A DNA stretch of 64,000 nucleotides from Thunnus maccoyii (GCF_910596095.1 NC_056535.1:25700505-25764504); one strand, 5' to 3'. Shown: positions 12,550 through 30,000, numbered from the stretch's first letter. Notes: generated by a model not told the origin, from the sequence alone. Translations and numbers: made by a program.

Positions 12550-12656
12550 CCTTACTCGTAGCTATATTAACAGACACAACCGGCAAGACGGACGCTACGG
12601 AACTCAACTAAACGGCACGAAACGAACTAAAAGAACCACTACAAGAGAATCTTGAG
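12550..12656 (+). other. Predicted untranslated exon 1 of the glutamate-carrier gene
   Basis: A CpG-richer stretch ends at a strong donor (GAG|GTGAGT, 12656/12657). The intron runs to the acceptor at 13352-13353, ahead of the exon that carries the start codon. The 5' boundary is an estimate. Confidence 0.55.
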
Positions 12657-13439
12657 GTGAGTAAAATGATTTCCAATTATGCAATTATGGGTTTTTAAAG
12701 TCACAAAGTTGTCTTTTATAGCCGGTTTGTTTCGTTCTCATGGACGGTATTGTTCTGAATTGATAGCTTAGCTCACGTAGCTAACCAACCGTTAAGTTAA
12801 ATATAGAAGTGAAAGCAACGTCTGTTAACCGTTAAGAAACAACGCTTTCCCTCCTTATTTCTATCCGTAACTTTAAACCCAAAACCTTAGTTTTCTGTGA
12901 CGGAAGATGCTTAATGCTGGACTTTTGCTTCAAATGAAATAAAGGGTTTGCATTTTGCTACAAGAGGAACAAAAGCTCTTTCTCGTTGATTTTGCATTAT
13001 CTCCTTAAAACACTCTAACGGCAAAGTGATGCTTGATTTGGGGCACCGGCTGCTCGCATGTTACTTGGAAATTTAGCTCTTTATCAGTATGAAGAATGTA
13101 TGAAAGGCGGTAATGCCCATTTATGGTGTTCCGGTATGTGAGCTATAACACGCCCACCGGTTGTACTACTCAGATTGCAAGTGTCAGTCATCCTGCTGCA
13201 TCACGGTCCCGTGACTCTGAGGCACAAAGATAAGCCAAAGCCTGTGCTGTGGGTGGGGATAAGCTGCTAGATACACCCAATCTGTGAACAACCAGGAACC
13301 CGCCTTTACATATATATATTCTTAAGTAACTCCAACCTTTCATATCTGTCTAGGAATCTATTCATTGACTGAAGAACACTTGGACCTACACATTTCTTCG
13401 TTTCTTAGTGAAATCTCCTGTCCTTACTTCAAAGTCATC

Positions 13440-17154
<3,715 letters not shown>

Positions 17155-18300
17155 GACCACTTCGACGTGCTGGCTGGATATACATGTGACATTCTGAGTG
17201 TAAATGGATGGAACAAGTGGCAGCTACATACATCAGTTTACAGCAGAAAAAAAAGAAGAAGAAGAAGAAAAAAAAAAAGAAATGAGACAGTCTGGTGTGA
17301 CCAGTCAGAAAGGCTTCCGGGTTTGAAGACTATCACCTACCATCTTCTGTATGGTCTGAAAGCTGTGTTGCACTTAAACACTTTTGTGGCTTATTCAGAA
17401 GGCTACTGCCAACGTTTGCAGTTGAAGCTATTAGCCTTACTGGGTTGAGGGACTCAGAGTTGCAGTGTTATTCTTTCTTTGTCCCTAGACAGTCCTGCTG
17501 TGTTTCCCTCTGTGAGGGAGGGGAGCTGGGAATCACTCCATCTAAGAGACAGACCTGTTTTTGTTTTCTCTTCCATGCTATCCCTTTTCACATTATTTTG
17601 TATGTGTATGCTACAGTTTTATTTTTGACTTGCTGAATGCAGTAGTTTGCAGTTTTTTGTTTTTTTTTGTATGTGTTTCTTTCTTTTCCAAGCTGTCTCA
17701 TGTTACAAAACCCTCAAGTTGGAACAAATGTTTCAAGTGAGGGTGTACATTTGGGCCCAATTTACACCATTTATTTCAAAGGGATCTATTTTTTTTTTTT
17801 TACATACATTTTCAGCAATAACTGAGTGTACATGTTTAATTTTACTGATCATGAACCTTCCTACTGAAATGGGACCATACGGTTTACTAAACCATGAACA
17901 GTGTCCTGATAGATACTTGATATTAGCCCTACAGTTGTTTAGCTGTGAACCACATTCTTTGTATCCTAATATCTGCAAAAACTTGAGATGCATTCATGCA
18001 CATTATATATATATATATGTATGTGTTTGTCCACATAACCTCAGTTAAGATATTTACATATGCATACTTTTCTGATTTGACTCCTAATTATCAGCCGTCT
18101 TTGGTTTATGCCTTAACAGAGCAGACTGACATTTCTGTCTGATTCTGGAGAAGCAAAGCTCTCGGCCAAAAAAAAAACACATTATTACCGTTACTGTGAG
18201 CATGTGAAAAATGACTGTTACCATACTTTGTTTTTTGTGATGGCTTTTTGTACATACAGTGTGTATATATGTATATATATACATTAAAATTTGCAATGCA
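17155..18300 (+). other. 3' UTR of the glutamate-carrier gene with polyadenylation signal
   Basis: No other gene lies here. ATTAAA at 18283-18288, followed by a GT-rich stretch, is a plausible cleavage signal, giving a 3' UTR of about 1.15 kb. An A/G-rich tract lies at 17247-17285 and a TA run at 18004-18018. The section 17957-18066 is duplicated near 19.1-19.7 kb. Confidence 0.5.
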
Positions 18301-19065
18301 CTCATTCTGTGTGACTGGATTTATTGACTGCACAATAAGAGACGCTGCATGAAGGATGATATTAAACACAACCACAAATGGCGGAAATGAACTATGTTTG
18401 GCTGCCATTTTGTCACAGACACTGTTATAACTTGTCTACAACACTACAGCTGAGACGACGGCACACAGTCTGTAACAGGCAGGAGCAACCGTTTTTAAAA
18501 TGTACTGGAGCAGAAATGTCAATTTCTATAATCAGAGCTTTTTGATATTAACAATGTGCTTTATATTTTTGGTAAGTTATCAAGGAAAATTCCAGTTTGA
18601 CAACTATACATTCATACAGAAGTCAGTGTTACATAAGCCTGCACCCACCTGCCTTAGCACAGCCTGTCAGTCCTGATTAGACCCTCCCACAATGTTATAC
18701 AACTCTGCCCTGCAGGCCTGTACCTCCCTTTTTTTTCCCTCCAAGCCCCTGCATGCAGAACAAAGTGTTTCAATATGGACTTTTCACCATTATAATATTC
18801 TATTTGGTTGATATATCGTGAAATAATACATGAAAGTTTAACAGATTCCTGTGCTTAGTCCTATGTTAAGTAAGGAGAAGAGAAATGCCAGATTGTTGAT
18901 GCATTAATGACATAACCTACTTGTAATATTTTAATATTTCCTTTGTATAGGAAAATCATCCACCATCCGACTGTTCACCCATTCAATCCATTCTTGACTA
19001 CAATAATAAATCCTGTATTTAAATGTGCACCTGCAGGTGTTTTTGAAGCTTTCAAGCACATCTTG

Positions 19066-19795
19066 TGGCCGATGTAGATGGAGTTGCTCAGTGTTTCTGT
19101 AAGTGAGTTGACCCTGTGCTGAATGTCACATATGATTTTGTGTCTTTGTATCTTAATATCTGCAAAAACTTGAGATGTATTGATGCAGGTTTACATGCAG
19201 TACTGTGTAAATGTTTTAGGCACTAAAAGTAAAGTGAGGACGCTTTCAAAAATGATGTTATAAATAGTTTTTATTCATCAGTTAACTTCAAAGGTTCAAT
19301 AAAGAGAAAAAACCTAAATGCAGTCAATATTTGTAGTGAGCAGCTTTGCCTTTAAAACAGCATGAGTTCTCCTCGGTACACCTGCACACAGTTTTTCAAG
19401 TTACTTGGCAGTTTAGATGTTCCTTCATCTTGGAGAACTTGTCACAGTTCTTCTGTGGGTTTAGGTGTCTCAGTTGTTTCTGTCTCTTCATGTGATCCTA
19501 GACTGACTCCATGATGTTGAGATCAGGGCTCTGTGGAGACCAAACCATCTGCTGCAGGACTCCTTGTTCTTCTTGTCGCTTAGTTTCTTTATGACTCTAG
19601 CTGTATGTTTGGGGACATCGTGATGCTGCAGAATAAATTTAAAGACTGATCAGATGCATCCCTGATGGTATTGCATGCTGGATAATGTGCTTGTCCACAT
19701 AAACTCAGTTTAGATATTTACATATGCTGACAGACAGCAGATGTAGTTGCTCAGTGTGTCTGTAAGTTCGCCTCATCTTGAGTGTCACATAACAA
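19066..19795. repeat. Duplicated 3'-flank segment split by a transposon
   Basis: 19142-19190 repeats the left half of 17957-18066 (CTTAATATCTGCAAAAACTT in place of CCTAATATCTGCAAAAACTT), and 19687-19730 repeats its right half (TTGTCCACATAA, ATATTTACATATGC). A Tc1-like copy lies exactly between. A second, outer pair also flanks the insert: GTTGCTCAGTGTTTCTGTAA near 19083 and GTTGCTCAGTGTGTCTGTAA near 19747. Confidence 0.7.
19195..19687 (-). mobile_element. Decayed Tc1-like transposon (transposase C-terminal part)
   Basis: The left border carries the typical terminal sequence (CAGTACTGTGTAAATG, then TTTTAGGCAC). On the minus strand the transposase end can be followed: QHHDVPKHTA, then SPQSPDLNIMESV around the catalytic DDE region, then EKLCAGVP and AVLKAK. 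A TAG stop at 19498-19500 replaces the conserved Trp after ESV, and further breaks occur. Only the last third of a transposase remains, and the other terminal repeat is absent. Confidence 0.8.
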
Positions 19796-20040
19796 AATTT
19801 AGTTTTTTGCATATGCACTGGTGGTGCAGCATTGTGTTGCTACTTTGCACGTCTGCCATATCTTGTTGTCGAGCCTGCACAGAGCCTACGTGTTCAGGAA
19901 ACTCACCAACCACAAAATTTACATAAGTGAAACTGCTGCTCTTTGACACCTTTACAAGAAACAATCCTGCGATTCACACACACTTGAAAGGCAGGAAACA
20001 GAAACCAGTCAAACATCTCAATAAAAGCACCCGATATTTT

Positions 20041-20046
20041 TTTATT
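20041..20046 (-). other. tspan2: Possible polyadenylation signal of tspan2
   Basis: TTTATT on the plus strand reads AATAAA on the minus strand, about 1 kb after the stop codon. The 3' UTR would cover about 20025-21035. This is the furthest plausible signal; a nearer one could be used. Confidence 0.35.
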
Positions 20047-21035
20047 ATGGTTAACAGTGTGACATAAACTATATTATTCTATAATTCACATCTTATTGGC
20101 ACACCAACAAAATTTACATCCACAATAATTCACACAAAATGCAAACTAGCTTACTGTTACAGTTCACACATGCTCCAGAAGAGCTCAGGACGTCGAGTTA
20201 CTCGTGACCTTTTAGATGAATTTAGAGATTTACAGAGTGGCAGTTTATCATCAGACCTTTCCTAACCCTTTGGGTTGATATCATATCTACATTTCCTCTA
20301 TTGTGCTTTAAAGTATAAATACTTGAAAGTGGTGGCAGGGAACAAGCACAGTATTTATGAACATCTTCAAATCACAAGGAATAGATAAGTAGGAGAGTAG
20401 CTGAGAGGCTTGACTGTGTGACTAAATAGGCACATAATGGAAATGTATTCTGCAGTCAGGCTAGTCCTCAAAACATTTAAGCACACAAAGTATGATTGGC
20501 ATTAGGCCTATAAATGACATAAAAAGAGCAAGAGAGGGCACAGAATAAATAATGTTAACGGCAGATGCATAAAATAGGTGTCCATATTTACAGAAATACT
20601 CCTCAGTTACAACATTCCTGTGTCTAAGAAGGCTTCATGTACTGTGTTGTAGCCTCTGGAGCGCCAGCAGTGTAACAAAAGGACGTTAAAAACAGAGGAA
20701 TGTCACAGAGTTGTGCCAAAAGCAGAAGCATGTGTTATGGAAAAGAACAGAAATAAATTAGTGTTTCAGTGCTGGTGGAGTCGAGGGGAAGGTGTGACGA
20801 TGACAATCCAGCGTATCGTGTTGAATGTGGCCCGTGGGATTTGTTGTACTTCTTTCTCTTTTTGTGCTATTCAGTGAACCTCCCCAACAGATCAGTCTGG
20901 ACTATGAGAAATGGCTTTGAAATGTAACTTTGGTGTTTCCCTTCTTATTAAGACGGGTTGATTATGAAGGGTTCAGTGAGCTTGTAGTGGGCCTGCTGGT
21001 CAGGGTAGCAGTGGGGGAGGTCATCTCACCACCTA

Positions 21036-24000
21036 CTATATAACCTCCCTGTTGTTCCTGATGGCACAACACAGGACCATACTGAAGATCATTCCGATGA
21101 TCTGAAACAGACACATTGTGAGACATGTTAAAACATCTATGGAGACTGACAGAGGAATGATTATGTTGGGTTTATGAGGTGTAAACTTAATATATTTTGT
21201 GAATTCTTACCATTACTCCTGCAATACCAATCCCAGTGTATCCAATGATGTGCAGCCTTTCATTAAAGAAGTCTGTTATTGCAGTCAGACAGTCCTAAAA
21301 CAAATAAAACAACAGCACAGCATTCATATTGATAATTACAGGTACACAACCCTGCTGTGAGTTATTTTACATCACTGACACTTGTGTTAATTAACACTAA
21401 ATTGCAGCACATCTTGTAATTTTAAAATGAACCTTTACTGCCACCATGTGGGTGTAAAGTGTTGCAGCAGGCAGGTTTACCTGAGTGTCCTCTGGAGCTT
21501 CTGTACACAGAGGAGCAGAAGTTTCTGGTGTCGAACCTCCACAGCAGTTCAGCTGTAAATGTAAACCAAAACACACAGATGACATTACCTGTAGCCAACA
21601 CACGAAGGAGGCAACTAAACACAAGCCCAGTTTTACTCACAGTTCTGTGATAAACAAATGCTATCGCAGTGACGTTCGCATCAGAGACGTCAGTGATGGA
21701 GCTGCTATAAAACTTTTGGACTTCCTCAACGATCTGTTATTGATAAGACATAAAACAAAAAAAATGGTTACTTAAGTGAGTTTTTGTAAATCGAGTAGAT
21801 TGCTTTTTGATTCATCAAAAAAATATAAATAACTCAAGTGCTGCACCTGTTCCTTGTTTATGAATCCAAACACGCCAGCGGCAATCTCTGCACCGAAGAT
21901 GATCAGGAGGCAGGCGAAGAACTGCAGAACAGGAAAAAGTCTTATTACTGCATTCAAAAAGATCTTTCATAAAGAAAAGATGGAAACATGTTACTTTGTC
22001 CCACTATTTAGAATTTATAAACAGTATATAAACATTTAATAAATAGTTTGTAACACACTATAATGTAGTTTTTAGTGGATATAAGTGTTGATTAAAGTAT
22101 TTGTGAACTACTGTAAGTCCGCCTGTGGGCAATCATAAGTGATAATGGAATGACAATATAGTAAAACACAGTTGTAATAATATAAAATATGTCCTCATAG
22201 ACGAGATTATAATTGTTGACAAATAACTTGAAAACAGCAGTTTACAAAACAATCTCACCAAAACAATTGTTTTGTCAATGACCTAATCATTTCCTAGGAA
22301 GTTTCCTGGAAATAAATATATTGAGTTTTGGTACTAATTACAGAAAAATAGAATATCCCTGAAATAAAAACTTTACTTTAAACACAAGAAAATATTAATT
22401 CATTATTAATTTATAACTGTAAACATTATTCTCCATATTTGTTGAGTTGTCTGCTTCTCTACAAACAAATTTAACATTTTTGCATGTTCAGCTGACCTGC
22501 TCTCCACTGACTAAAAGATTCTTGGTTACACTAGAAAATAATTGGAAGTGTGAACAGTATTTCTCCAATAATGAGCAAAAAAATTACATAATTCTTTCCA
22601 CGAAACATCTTGGAAATGTATTTTTTTTCAGAAATTACAGGCCTGTGAAAAAGACTTATAGGTAAGAATTCATATTTGTGCTAAATTTATCTTTAAAATG
22701 CCACTAAACGAACATCAAAACACAACACTGCAGTGCACAAATAATGTCCCGAGAGGAGACACAGCACCTTTGAACACCTCAACTCACCGATGCAAGTAGA
22801 CACTGAGACTCACGTACAGCCCCGAAACAACCAAAGAACCCGACGATCATCATTAACCCTCCTGCACCAAGAAGGATGTACACAGCTGTGGAGAGAGAGC
22901 AAGAGAGAGAGAAACAGAAACGGATAGATTAGCACTAGGAAATGCTGCTAAATGGGAAAACACTAGAATCTAATTATAGTGTTTCTCTCTCTCTGTCACA
23001 TGACTGCAGTTCAGCGCTTCAACTGAGGATGGCAGCATGATCCAAGTGCTTTCAGCTCTTTGTTGAAGCAGAATTTAATAAAAGGACTGTTGTTGTGTTT
23101 CACTACCAGCAGAAACGTGTAGGTGGAAAATCCTTTATAGTAGCCTAAAACCTCTGAACCGCTTCCCACCATTCAGTCTGATTATCAGCGTGCCGCTTTT
23201 GTGCAGCCGCTTGTGAATTGAAGCTTTGAGCGGAGATGAAAGACGTCTGAAATTCAACAAATTTCTGACATAACTTGGTACAGCTACAAACGCTTTTTGT
23301 TTGTTTGGCTTATTGCTATAATATTTAATCCGTCAAATTAGAAATTGGTGTGTGAGCTGCATCTGTAATGTAGTGGCCACTGTGTCTGAGTTAAAAATAA
23401 CACAAAGACACATAAATCTCTTCAAAAGTATTGATTCTGAGATGGCTCAGGGATTGTTGAGACAGTCTAATATGTGAAACCACTGATAATAAATACCTGC
23501 AGTAGCCATCTCTGTCAGAGCGTTAAACAAAATACTGCACAGCTGCAAATAGCTGCAATTCCTCCCCATCTACACCTGTTTGAGTCTATGAGAAACAAGG
23601 CCTTCAGCTTACTTTTTTGATACATTGGTGTTATCTCCAGTTACTCAGACTTTATGCATTCATGGTCCTGCAGGGTAAAGCAGTAAAACAGATGCCATCT
23701 GTCTGGTAAAAAGCCAAATCAAATTTTCAGGGCTCTGATTCCTGCAGAATCTGACTACAACCCTCAACCTCCCGGCTCCCTACAAGCGAGTATGTCGTCA
23801 CCTCCCCTGCTCCCAGCCCTCGCTACCGAGCCCTCTACACTGTAACTATACACCAGCCCCCGTCCCCGAGGTCCATGCTAAGGGCCTAATCAGTGACATA
23901 GACAGCAACCACTGCAGCAATTTAATTAATCCACATGGGAGGGGATGCAAGCTGTTGTTTTCCTGCTGTTGAACAAAAGGGGAGGTAAAGACAGGGCCAT

Positions 24001-27000
24001 CCACGGCGAATAGACCGCGGGGCTGCAGGGAACTGGAAGTGAGGGATGCACTGCTTCAAATAGTGTCTGGGTTAGCAATGGAAAATATAATGAGCCAAGA
24101 CAGCTTCTACTGTGTATACAAAATGTCTACACTGAACTGAGCCCAGCAGTGATGTTTTTACTGAAGCACTTCCTCTGAGTGGAACCTGGAGGAGTATACT
24201 TCCTCCTTGTTAAAGCTGGTAGCAGGTATCAGTTAGAAATACAAATGTTAGTTTCTGTCTGTAACTTTTGCACGTGCGCACATTACGGCTGTTTACCCGC
24301 TGGCGCACGGGGCAACAAAGGTGACAGGATGGAAAGTGAATCACCCACAGGGAATGCCGACACTTTGCCTTGTTATGGTATCACTCTGTTTAGTCTCTCT
24401 GCTCTAGGTGCATGTAAGCGGCCACGGTTCTGCTCAGGCAGCTCCTCACGGTATTTACTTTGTTGCTATAGTTCCACTGCGATCGATCTTCATGCGGGAT
24501 CTTCCAGATATGTAGATAAACGGACAACTATGAGACTGTTGCTGCCAAAAAAAGGCTGCTCACGGCTACATCAGCTGATGTGCAGGAAATATTCAGAATC
24601 AGATCTTTTATTTAAGTACATGTAGAGATAAAAAAATACCTGCATTCAAAATTTTACTTAAGTTAAAGTACAGAAGTATTAACAGCAAAATGTACTTCCC
24701 ATTATGTAGCGTGTCCCCTTTCAGTGTTATATTACAAGTTATTGAATTATTATTACTGATGCATTAATGAGTAAAAAGCATTTTAATGTTGTAGCTGGAA
24801 AAATTTATGTAATTGTATGTATGATTTGTATTTAAATCTTGGAAGGAATAGTTTGACATTTTCAGAAATCTGCTTATTTGCTTTCTTGCTGTGAGTTAGA
24901 TGAGAATATTGCTATCACGTTCATGTCTGTACAGTAAATACGAAGCTACAGTTAGCTTAGCTTAGTACAAAGACAGGAAACAGATGGAAACAGCTAGCCT
25001 GGCTCTGTCCAAAGGTAACAACACCTTCCTACAGGCACCTCTATAGATCACTAAAGATAACTACTTCCATGCCAGCAGAGGTCACCTCCTGAAAGTCTTG
25101 TTGTCGTCCCTGCTGTGAGGTTGCCGGGCAACCAGCCAAGACTCCAGGAAGTGACGGCAAAGAAACAGTCCCATAAACGTAGTGGGAGTGAAAAGTGCAA
25201 TATTTGCTTCCGAAATGTAGCGGAGTAGATGAAAAAAGTAAGAAATACACAACTGAAGTGCTATAAAGTACAATAAGGTCCAGTACTTGAGTAAACGTAC
25301 ACATTAAAAATATGTGTGACAGAGGTTGACGTTAACAGAGGAGCTGCACAATATTTGCATGTCAAATTAAACTAAACTAAATTAAATGTATCACACCTGC
25401 GGTTTGCATGAACAGATAACTGTGAGAACATAAGTATATTTTAGCTGCATAATACTTCTCTCCTATTGTGTATGACGGCATTAATGTCCTGCATATGTTC
25501 TGTTTTGTATTTCCTGTAACATTTACATTTCTCTCCCACTTGACAAACAGATCTTATTCTTCATCAGACTTTTACCTCATTTGAAAGGCTCAAAAATAAC
25601 TCTTAGACTTCCCCTGTGATCTCTCTCTGCCTTTCTCCTCATATTTCCACAAGCTACTGTATGAAACATCTCTCTCTCTCTCTTTTTTTTTTTTTGTCAG
25701 CGTCTTCAGGAAAAACTCCTGTCACCTGCCCCACCCAGCCTGCTCCTTCTCTCCTGAGGGAGGCAGCCAGTTCCATGAAAGCATAGCAGAGAGCTGATGA
25801 AGTGAAGTCACCATTTTAGGTCATGGTCTAAACGGGAGTAACAAGAATAGGCTTCATTCTAATCATCTGCGCCCACAGAGAGAGAGAGAGCGAGATCGAG
25901 CGAGAGAGGGCCTATTGTAGGGAGTACTACAACACTACTGAACACTGAGGGGTGTTTGTCTCGTCTATTGTACGTTTTAATTGTCTTCTGTGTGTTTTAT
26001 TGGGATCTTTGCAATCAACTCTTTCAATATTGATCAAAAGCCACCTTAGCCCAAAGTGCTGCAAACTAATAAGATGCTGTAAATTCAGAGACGGAGCTGT
26101 TCATTAATCAGATAATGGCTCTATTTGTCAATGTGTCACCGCTTGGGCATGTCTGATTGATCGATTTGTGTTATTCCAGGGAAATGAAGATCAAATCAAT
26201 GTTTTTTAAACACAAGCAATTCTCTCTATAACCCCAGCACTAACACTAATGGTGCCTTTCGATAATCAATTGACATGTCCTCTTTCACCGTGTAGCACCA
26301 CAGATCACGTGCGGAGCGAGGGGGCGGGATCTGCGGTTTTAAAATGGAAAACTTCTGCCCCTTGGCAGACTTGATAATTGAGGGTATAAGTGATGAGTAA
26401 AACCTCTCGGAAACGTGAGCTTCCATCCTGCTTTGTGCAAAAGGAGCAATGAAACATCACAGTGCATCGAGGGTAAAATGTGCCTGTTAACCGTTCATCA
26501 GCTCTCGTTCACACCTGCGGCCCCTGAGCGGGTCTGCAGTAAGATGGCGGAGGGGAATCCTCCCGGGAAGTTAACAAGGGCTTGTAAAATGACTATTAAA
26601 TCATAAAACCTGATGTCAGCGGGCGTGAAGTCTGCCGCTGGCCTGTGTACTCTGAAAAGGAGACTGATTAAAGGACAGATAATTTGTTTTACACTCAAAT
26701 TAGTTTTATTTTACCCCTGAAAGTGAAATAATTCTTTGAGACTGATTTATCATCGTCATCACACTTTTCACACTTTACACTTGTTATATCAAACTGTCTT
26801 TTTAGCATTTATAAGAAGAGTTCAACATTTTATAAGTGGTTTAAAAGACACTATAATGTAGTTATAAGCTCATATAAAGACATTCTATGAAGACTTTTAT
26901 ATTATTACAACTGTATTTTACTATATAGCCTCCACATGTAGATGCCCACAGGAGGAGTTATACTTATTTACAAGTACATTAATAAACACTTATATCTTAT

Positions 27001-30000
27001 ATTACTATATAAGTATATTGTACTTATACAGTACAACTACAATATAGTGTGTGGCCATTTATTAAATGTTTATGTACGGCCTCTGAATGCTAAATAGGGG
27101 GACTTTTAAAGTAAAGTGTTTCCAGATGTTGAACTGTTTGTTAAAGCTGCAACAATGAGTTTGATTGACAGAAAATTAATCTGCAACCATTTTGATACTT
27201 GATTAATTATGTTGAATATTTTTTTAAGAAAAAAATTCTCTGGTTCCAGCCTCTTAAATATGAATATTTTCTGGTTCCTTTAAACCTCTATGATGGTAAA
27301 CTGAATATCTTTGGGTTGTGGACTTTTGGTTGGGATAAAACTAGATATTTGAGGACATCACCTTGCGCTTTAGAAAACAGTGATTGGCATTTCCTGCCTT
27401 TTACTGACATTTTACGGACCAAACGATTAATCGAGAAAATAATGGACAAATTTATCGATAATGAAAATAATCGTTAGTTATCTGGCAAACAAAACTCACA
27501 CTGACCTGCTTCCTCCACATATCATTAGTTGCATTAACGTAATCACCAAAAATTATCACAAGAAAATAAATAGCTACACTCAACTCAGTTATCTTGAGTC
27601 ATATTTCATGTTCTGTAGATGTAAGTGAGGTGTTGCAGAAACGGTTACTTACCTATGAAGAAGGTGTCGGGGGCTTTGTCACCTGTCAAAAGCTCCACCG
27701 TTTGTGGGTCAAACCTGAGCCAAAGTCCCACAGCCAGCACCAACAAGCCTGACAGCTGAGGAATGATCAACATAAAATCATGTCAGAACACATCTAGAGG
27801 ATAATAATAATAACGTTAGAATAACAATACACACATTATTTGACATGTGTTCCCTGTTTTTAGGCTTTAAATAGTGTCTTTGGTGATAAAATCTCTCATG
27901 TTTTGGTGAGTTTGCTCAGAAATCACTTCTCAGCCTGTCATGTTTTTTTTTTCTTCTGTTGATTAAGATTCTGCAGGTGGCGCTCTTCTCCTCTCTTTGT
28001 CTCATCAGTAAAGTGGCTATTGATGCTCACTGCCTGGCTTTCTTCTGTTCATTCTAAACAAACTGCCGCCAGAAATGTTAATGCATTCACCTCTTGAGCG
28101 TCTAAAGGTTTTTTAAAGAATCCGACAGTGTTAGATTTGTTCAGACTCTCAAATGGATCATAGACTGGAAGACTGACTGCCAAAAGAACATTTGTTTCCA
28201 TTAAATTAAGTCAGCTATTCTCTCTGTATAAGACAAGGATCCAAGTCATTTTTAGTGGAAATACCGTATGTTGAAGTATAACCTAAGTTAAAAACAAGAT
28301 GTGAAGTGTGATGTGCTTCATGAGTTCATTGAGAGGATGATTGCTCCCTGGATGAACTTGACCAGAAATAGACCATCGATTGAAACCGAAGTGTCACCAT
28401 GAGAAAGTTAATCCTCTCGACCTTCTAGACCTACCTAAAGAACATTATTTGGTTTAAACCGCCAGCGTTATATTTAATTGAGAGACAGATGAGGGGTTTT
28501 AATACTAAATGTGTACAGATTTACTAAAGAATAATTTGTCTTGTGACAATTTTTATGTTGTGCAGAACAGAAGTTCAGTTTTTCAACATTTACAACACAT
28601 CTAAAAGTGAAAAAACAATAAACAGGTTAGATGATGACAACTCATGTCTATCATCTTTATCTTATAGTGCCAGAGTCGTGAGCTCTGGTAATGAATTTGC
28701 AGGTGCTGGTGAAAAAAAACCCACTTTAAACTTTTAACTCTAAACTCAAAAAAAGCCTGAAATTCTTTGAACACATCTATAACAAAACCTGTTTAGTCTA
28801 TGAAGCCTCTTCTTTCTACTCATCAAGCCCCAAGAAGGCAAGAATCTGCTGGCAGGAAACTACAGCGAAAGTAAAAAAATGACAGAACACTTTGAAACAG
28901 CAACTCGTGTTTCCATATGGCCCATCAAAGTATCATGTCTGAACGCCAGCATCACCATCAGCATCAGCATCAGTAGTCTATCTCCCATGGTGCATTTCAG
29001 CCACAGGCTGTGCCAGCCTCACAGTGCCTTGGTGATGTAACTCAACGTTGGCATTGGCTGCTTGTTGGCTCTGCACCCCAAAATGACAGCGTACTGTACG
29101 CCCCTTTTGGCTCGGACCACAACAGCTCTGCTTTCAGTCCCAAAACTCCTGAACAAAGAGGATGCTGTCTGTTTGGGTGACACTACTTTGGACACAAGTG
29201 ATCGTCTTACAGAGCACCGATGAGCCAACGCAGCCGCTTAAACTCATATATACTGTATCATTTAGCAATAGAACATCAGTGCCCATCAGAGACAGTTACA
29301 TGAGTCTGTAACAGCATCTAGAGCTGAAATAGTCAGTTAATTAATTACTCAATCAAAGGAAAATAACTCAACTATTTTGATTATTGATAAATCAGCAATT
29401 GCTGCAGTAATTTTTCATGGAAATATGCCAAATACTACACAACTTCTTGAGCGCTTTTCTTTGTCTTATGTGATAGTTTGATGTTAATATCTTTTGATTT
29501 TGGGCTGTTGGTCAAAAAGTAGTGATTTGAAGATTTCTCTTTGGACTTTTCACTATTTTCCAACATGTTAATGAAAATAATCTTTTTTTCCCCCTTTTTT
29601 TGTAGCCCAACCACCAATTTTTCATTTAACATGTTAAATTCAAAACTATGCGTGTATGCAGTAGCAGATCCTACAAACATAGGTGAGAGCATTAGCAAAG
29701 TAATTTGGCATATGCACATTTTTACCAAATGTTCACACCCTCGTCTGGACAAATAACAACAAGACCCGACATAACATCCATATAATGTCAGATGATGAAG
29801 TCTCCGCACAGCAAATCGAAAGTGATTCCACAGTTGCTTCTGCCGCCAGACGGAGTCACAAGCAACCTTATCTGAGCAACCCCTGATGTAGCATAACAGA
29901 CGAAAACACAAACCTCCATGATGTACCTAAAACAGATTAACGCTGTCTGCAAAAAGAAAAAGAAAAACACCCTCAGACCTGCAGTAGGAAAGTCACAGCA

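Noticed and set aside
24179-24625. Open frame of 148 codons, plus strand
   Set aside because: It lies inside tspan2 intron 2, has no recognisable domain, and its 3' end runs into a known repeat. Length alone is within chance for this window.
29019-29228. Minus-strand frame of 69 codons with protein-like composition
   Set aside because: It could be a retroelement end, but I could not match it to any family and it lacks partner domains.
29435-29911. 158-codon minus-strand frame
   Set aside because: It overlaps a family 3 repeat and has no family features or splice context. It sits in tspan2 intron 1.
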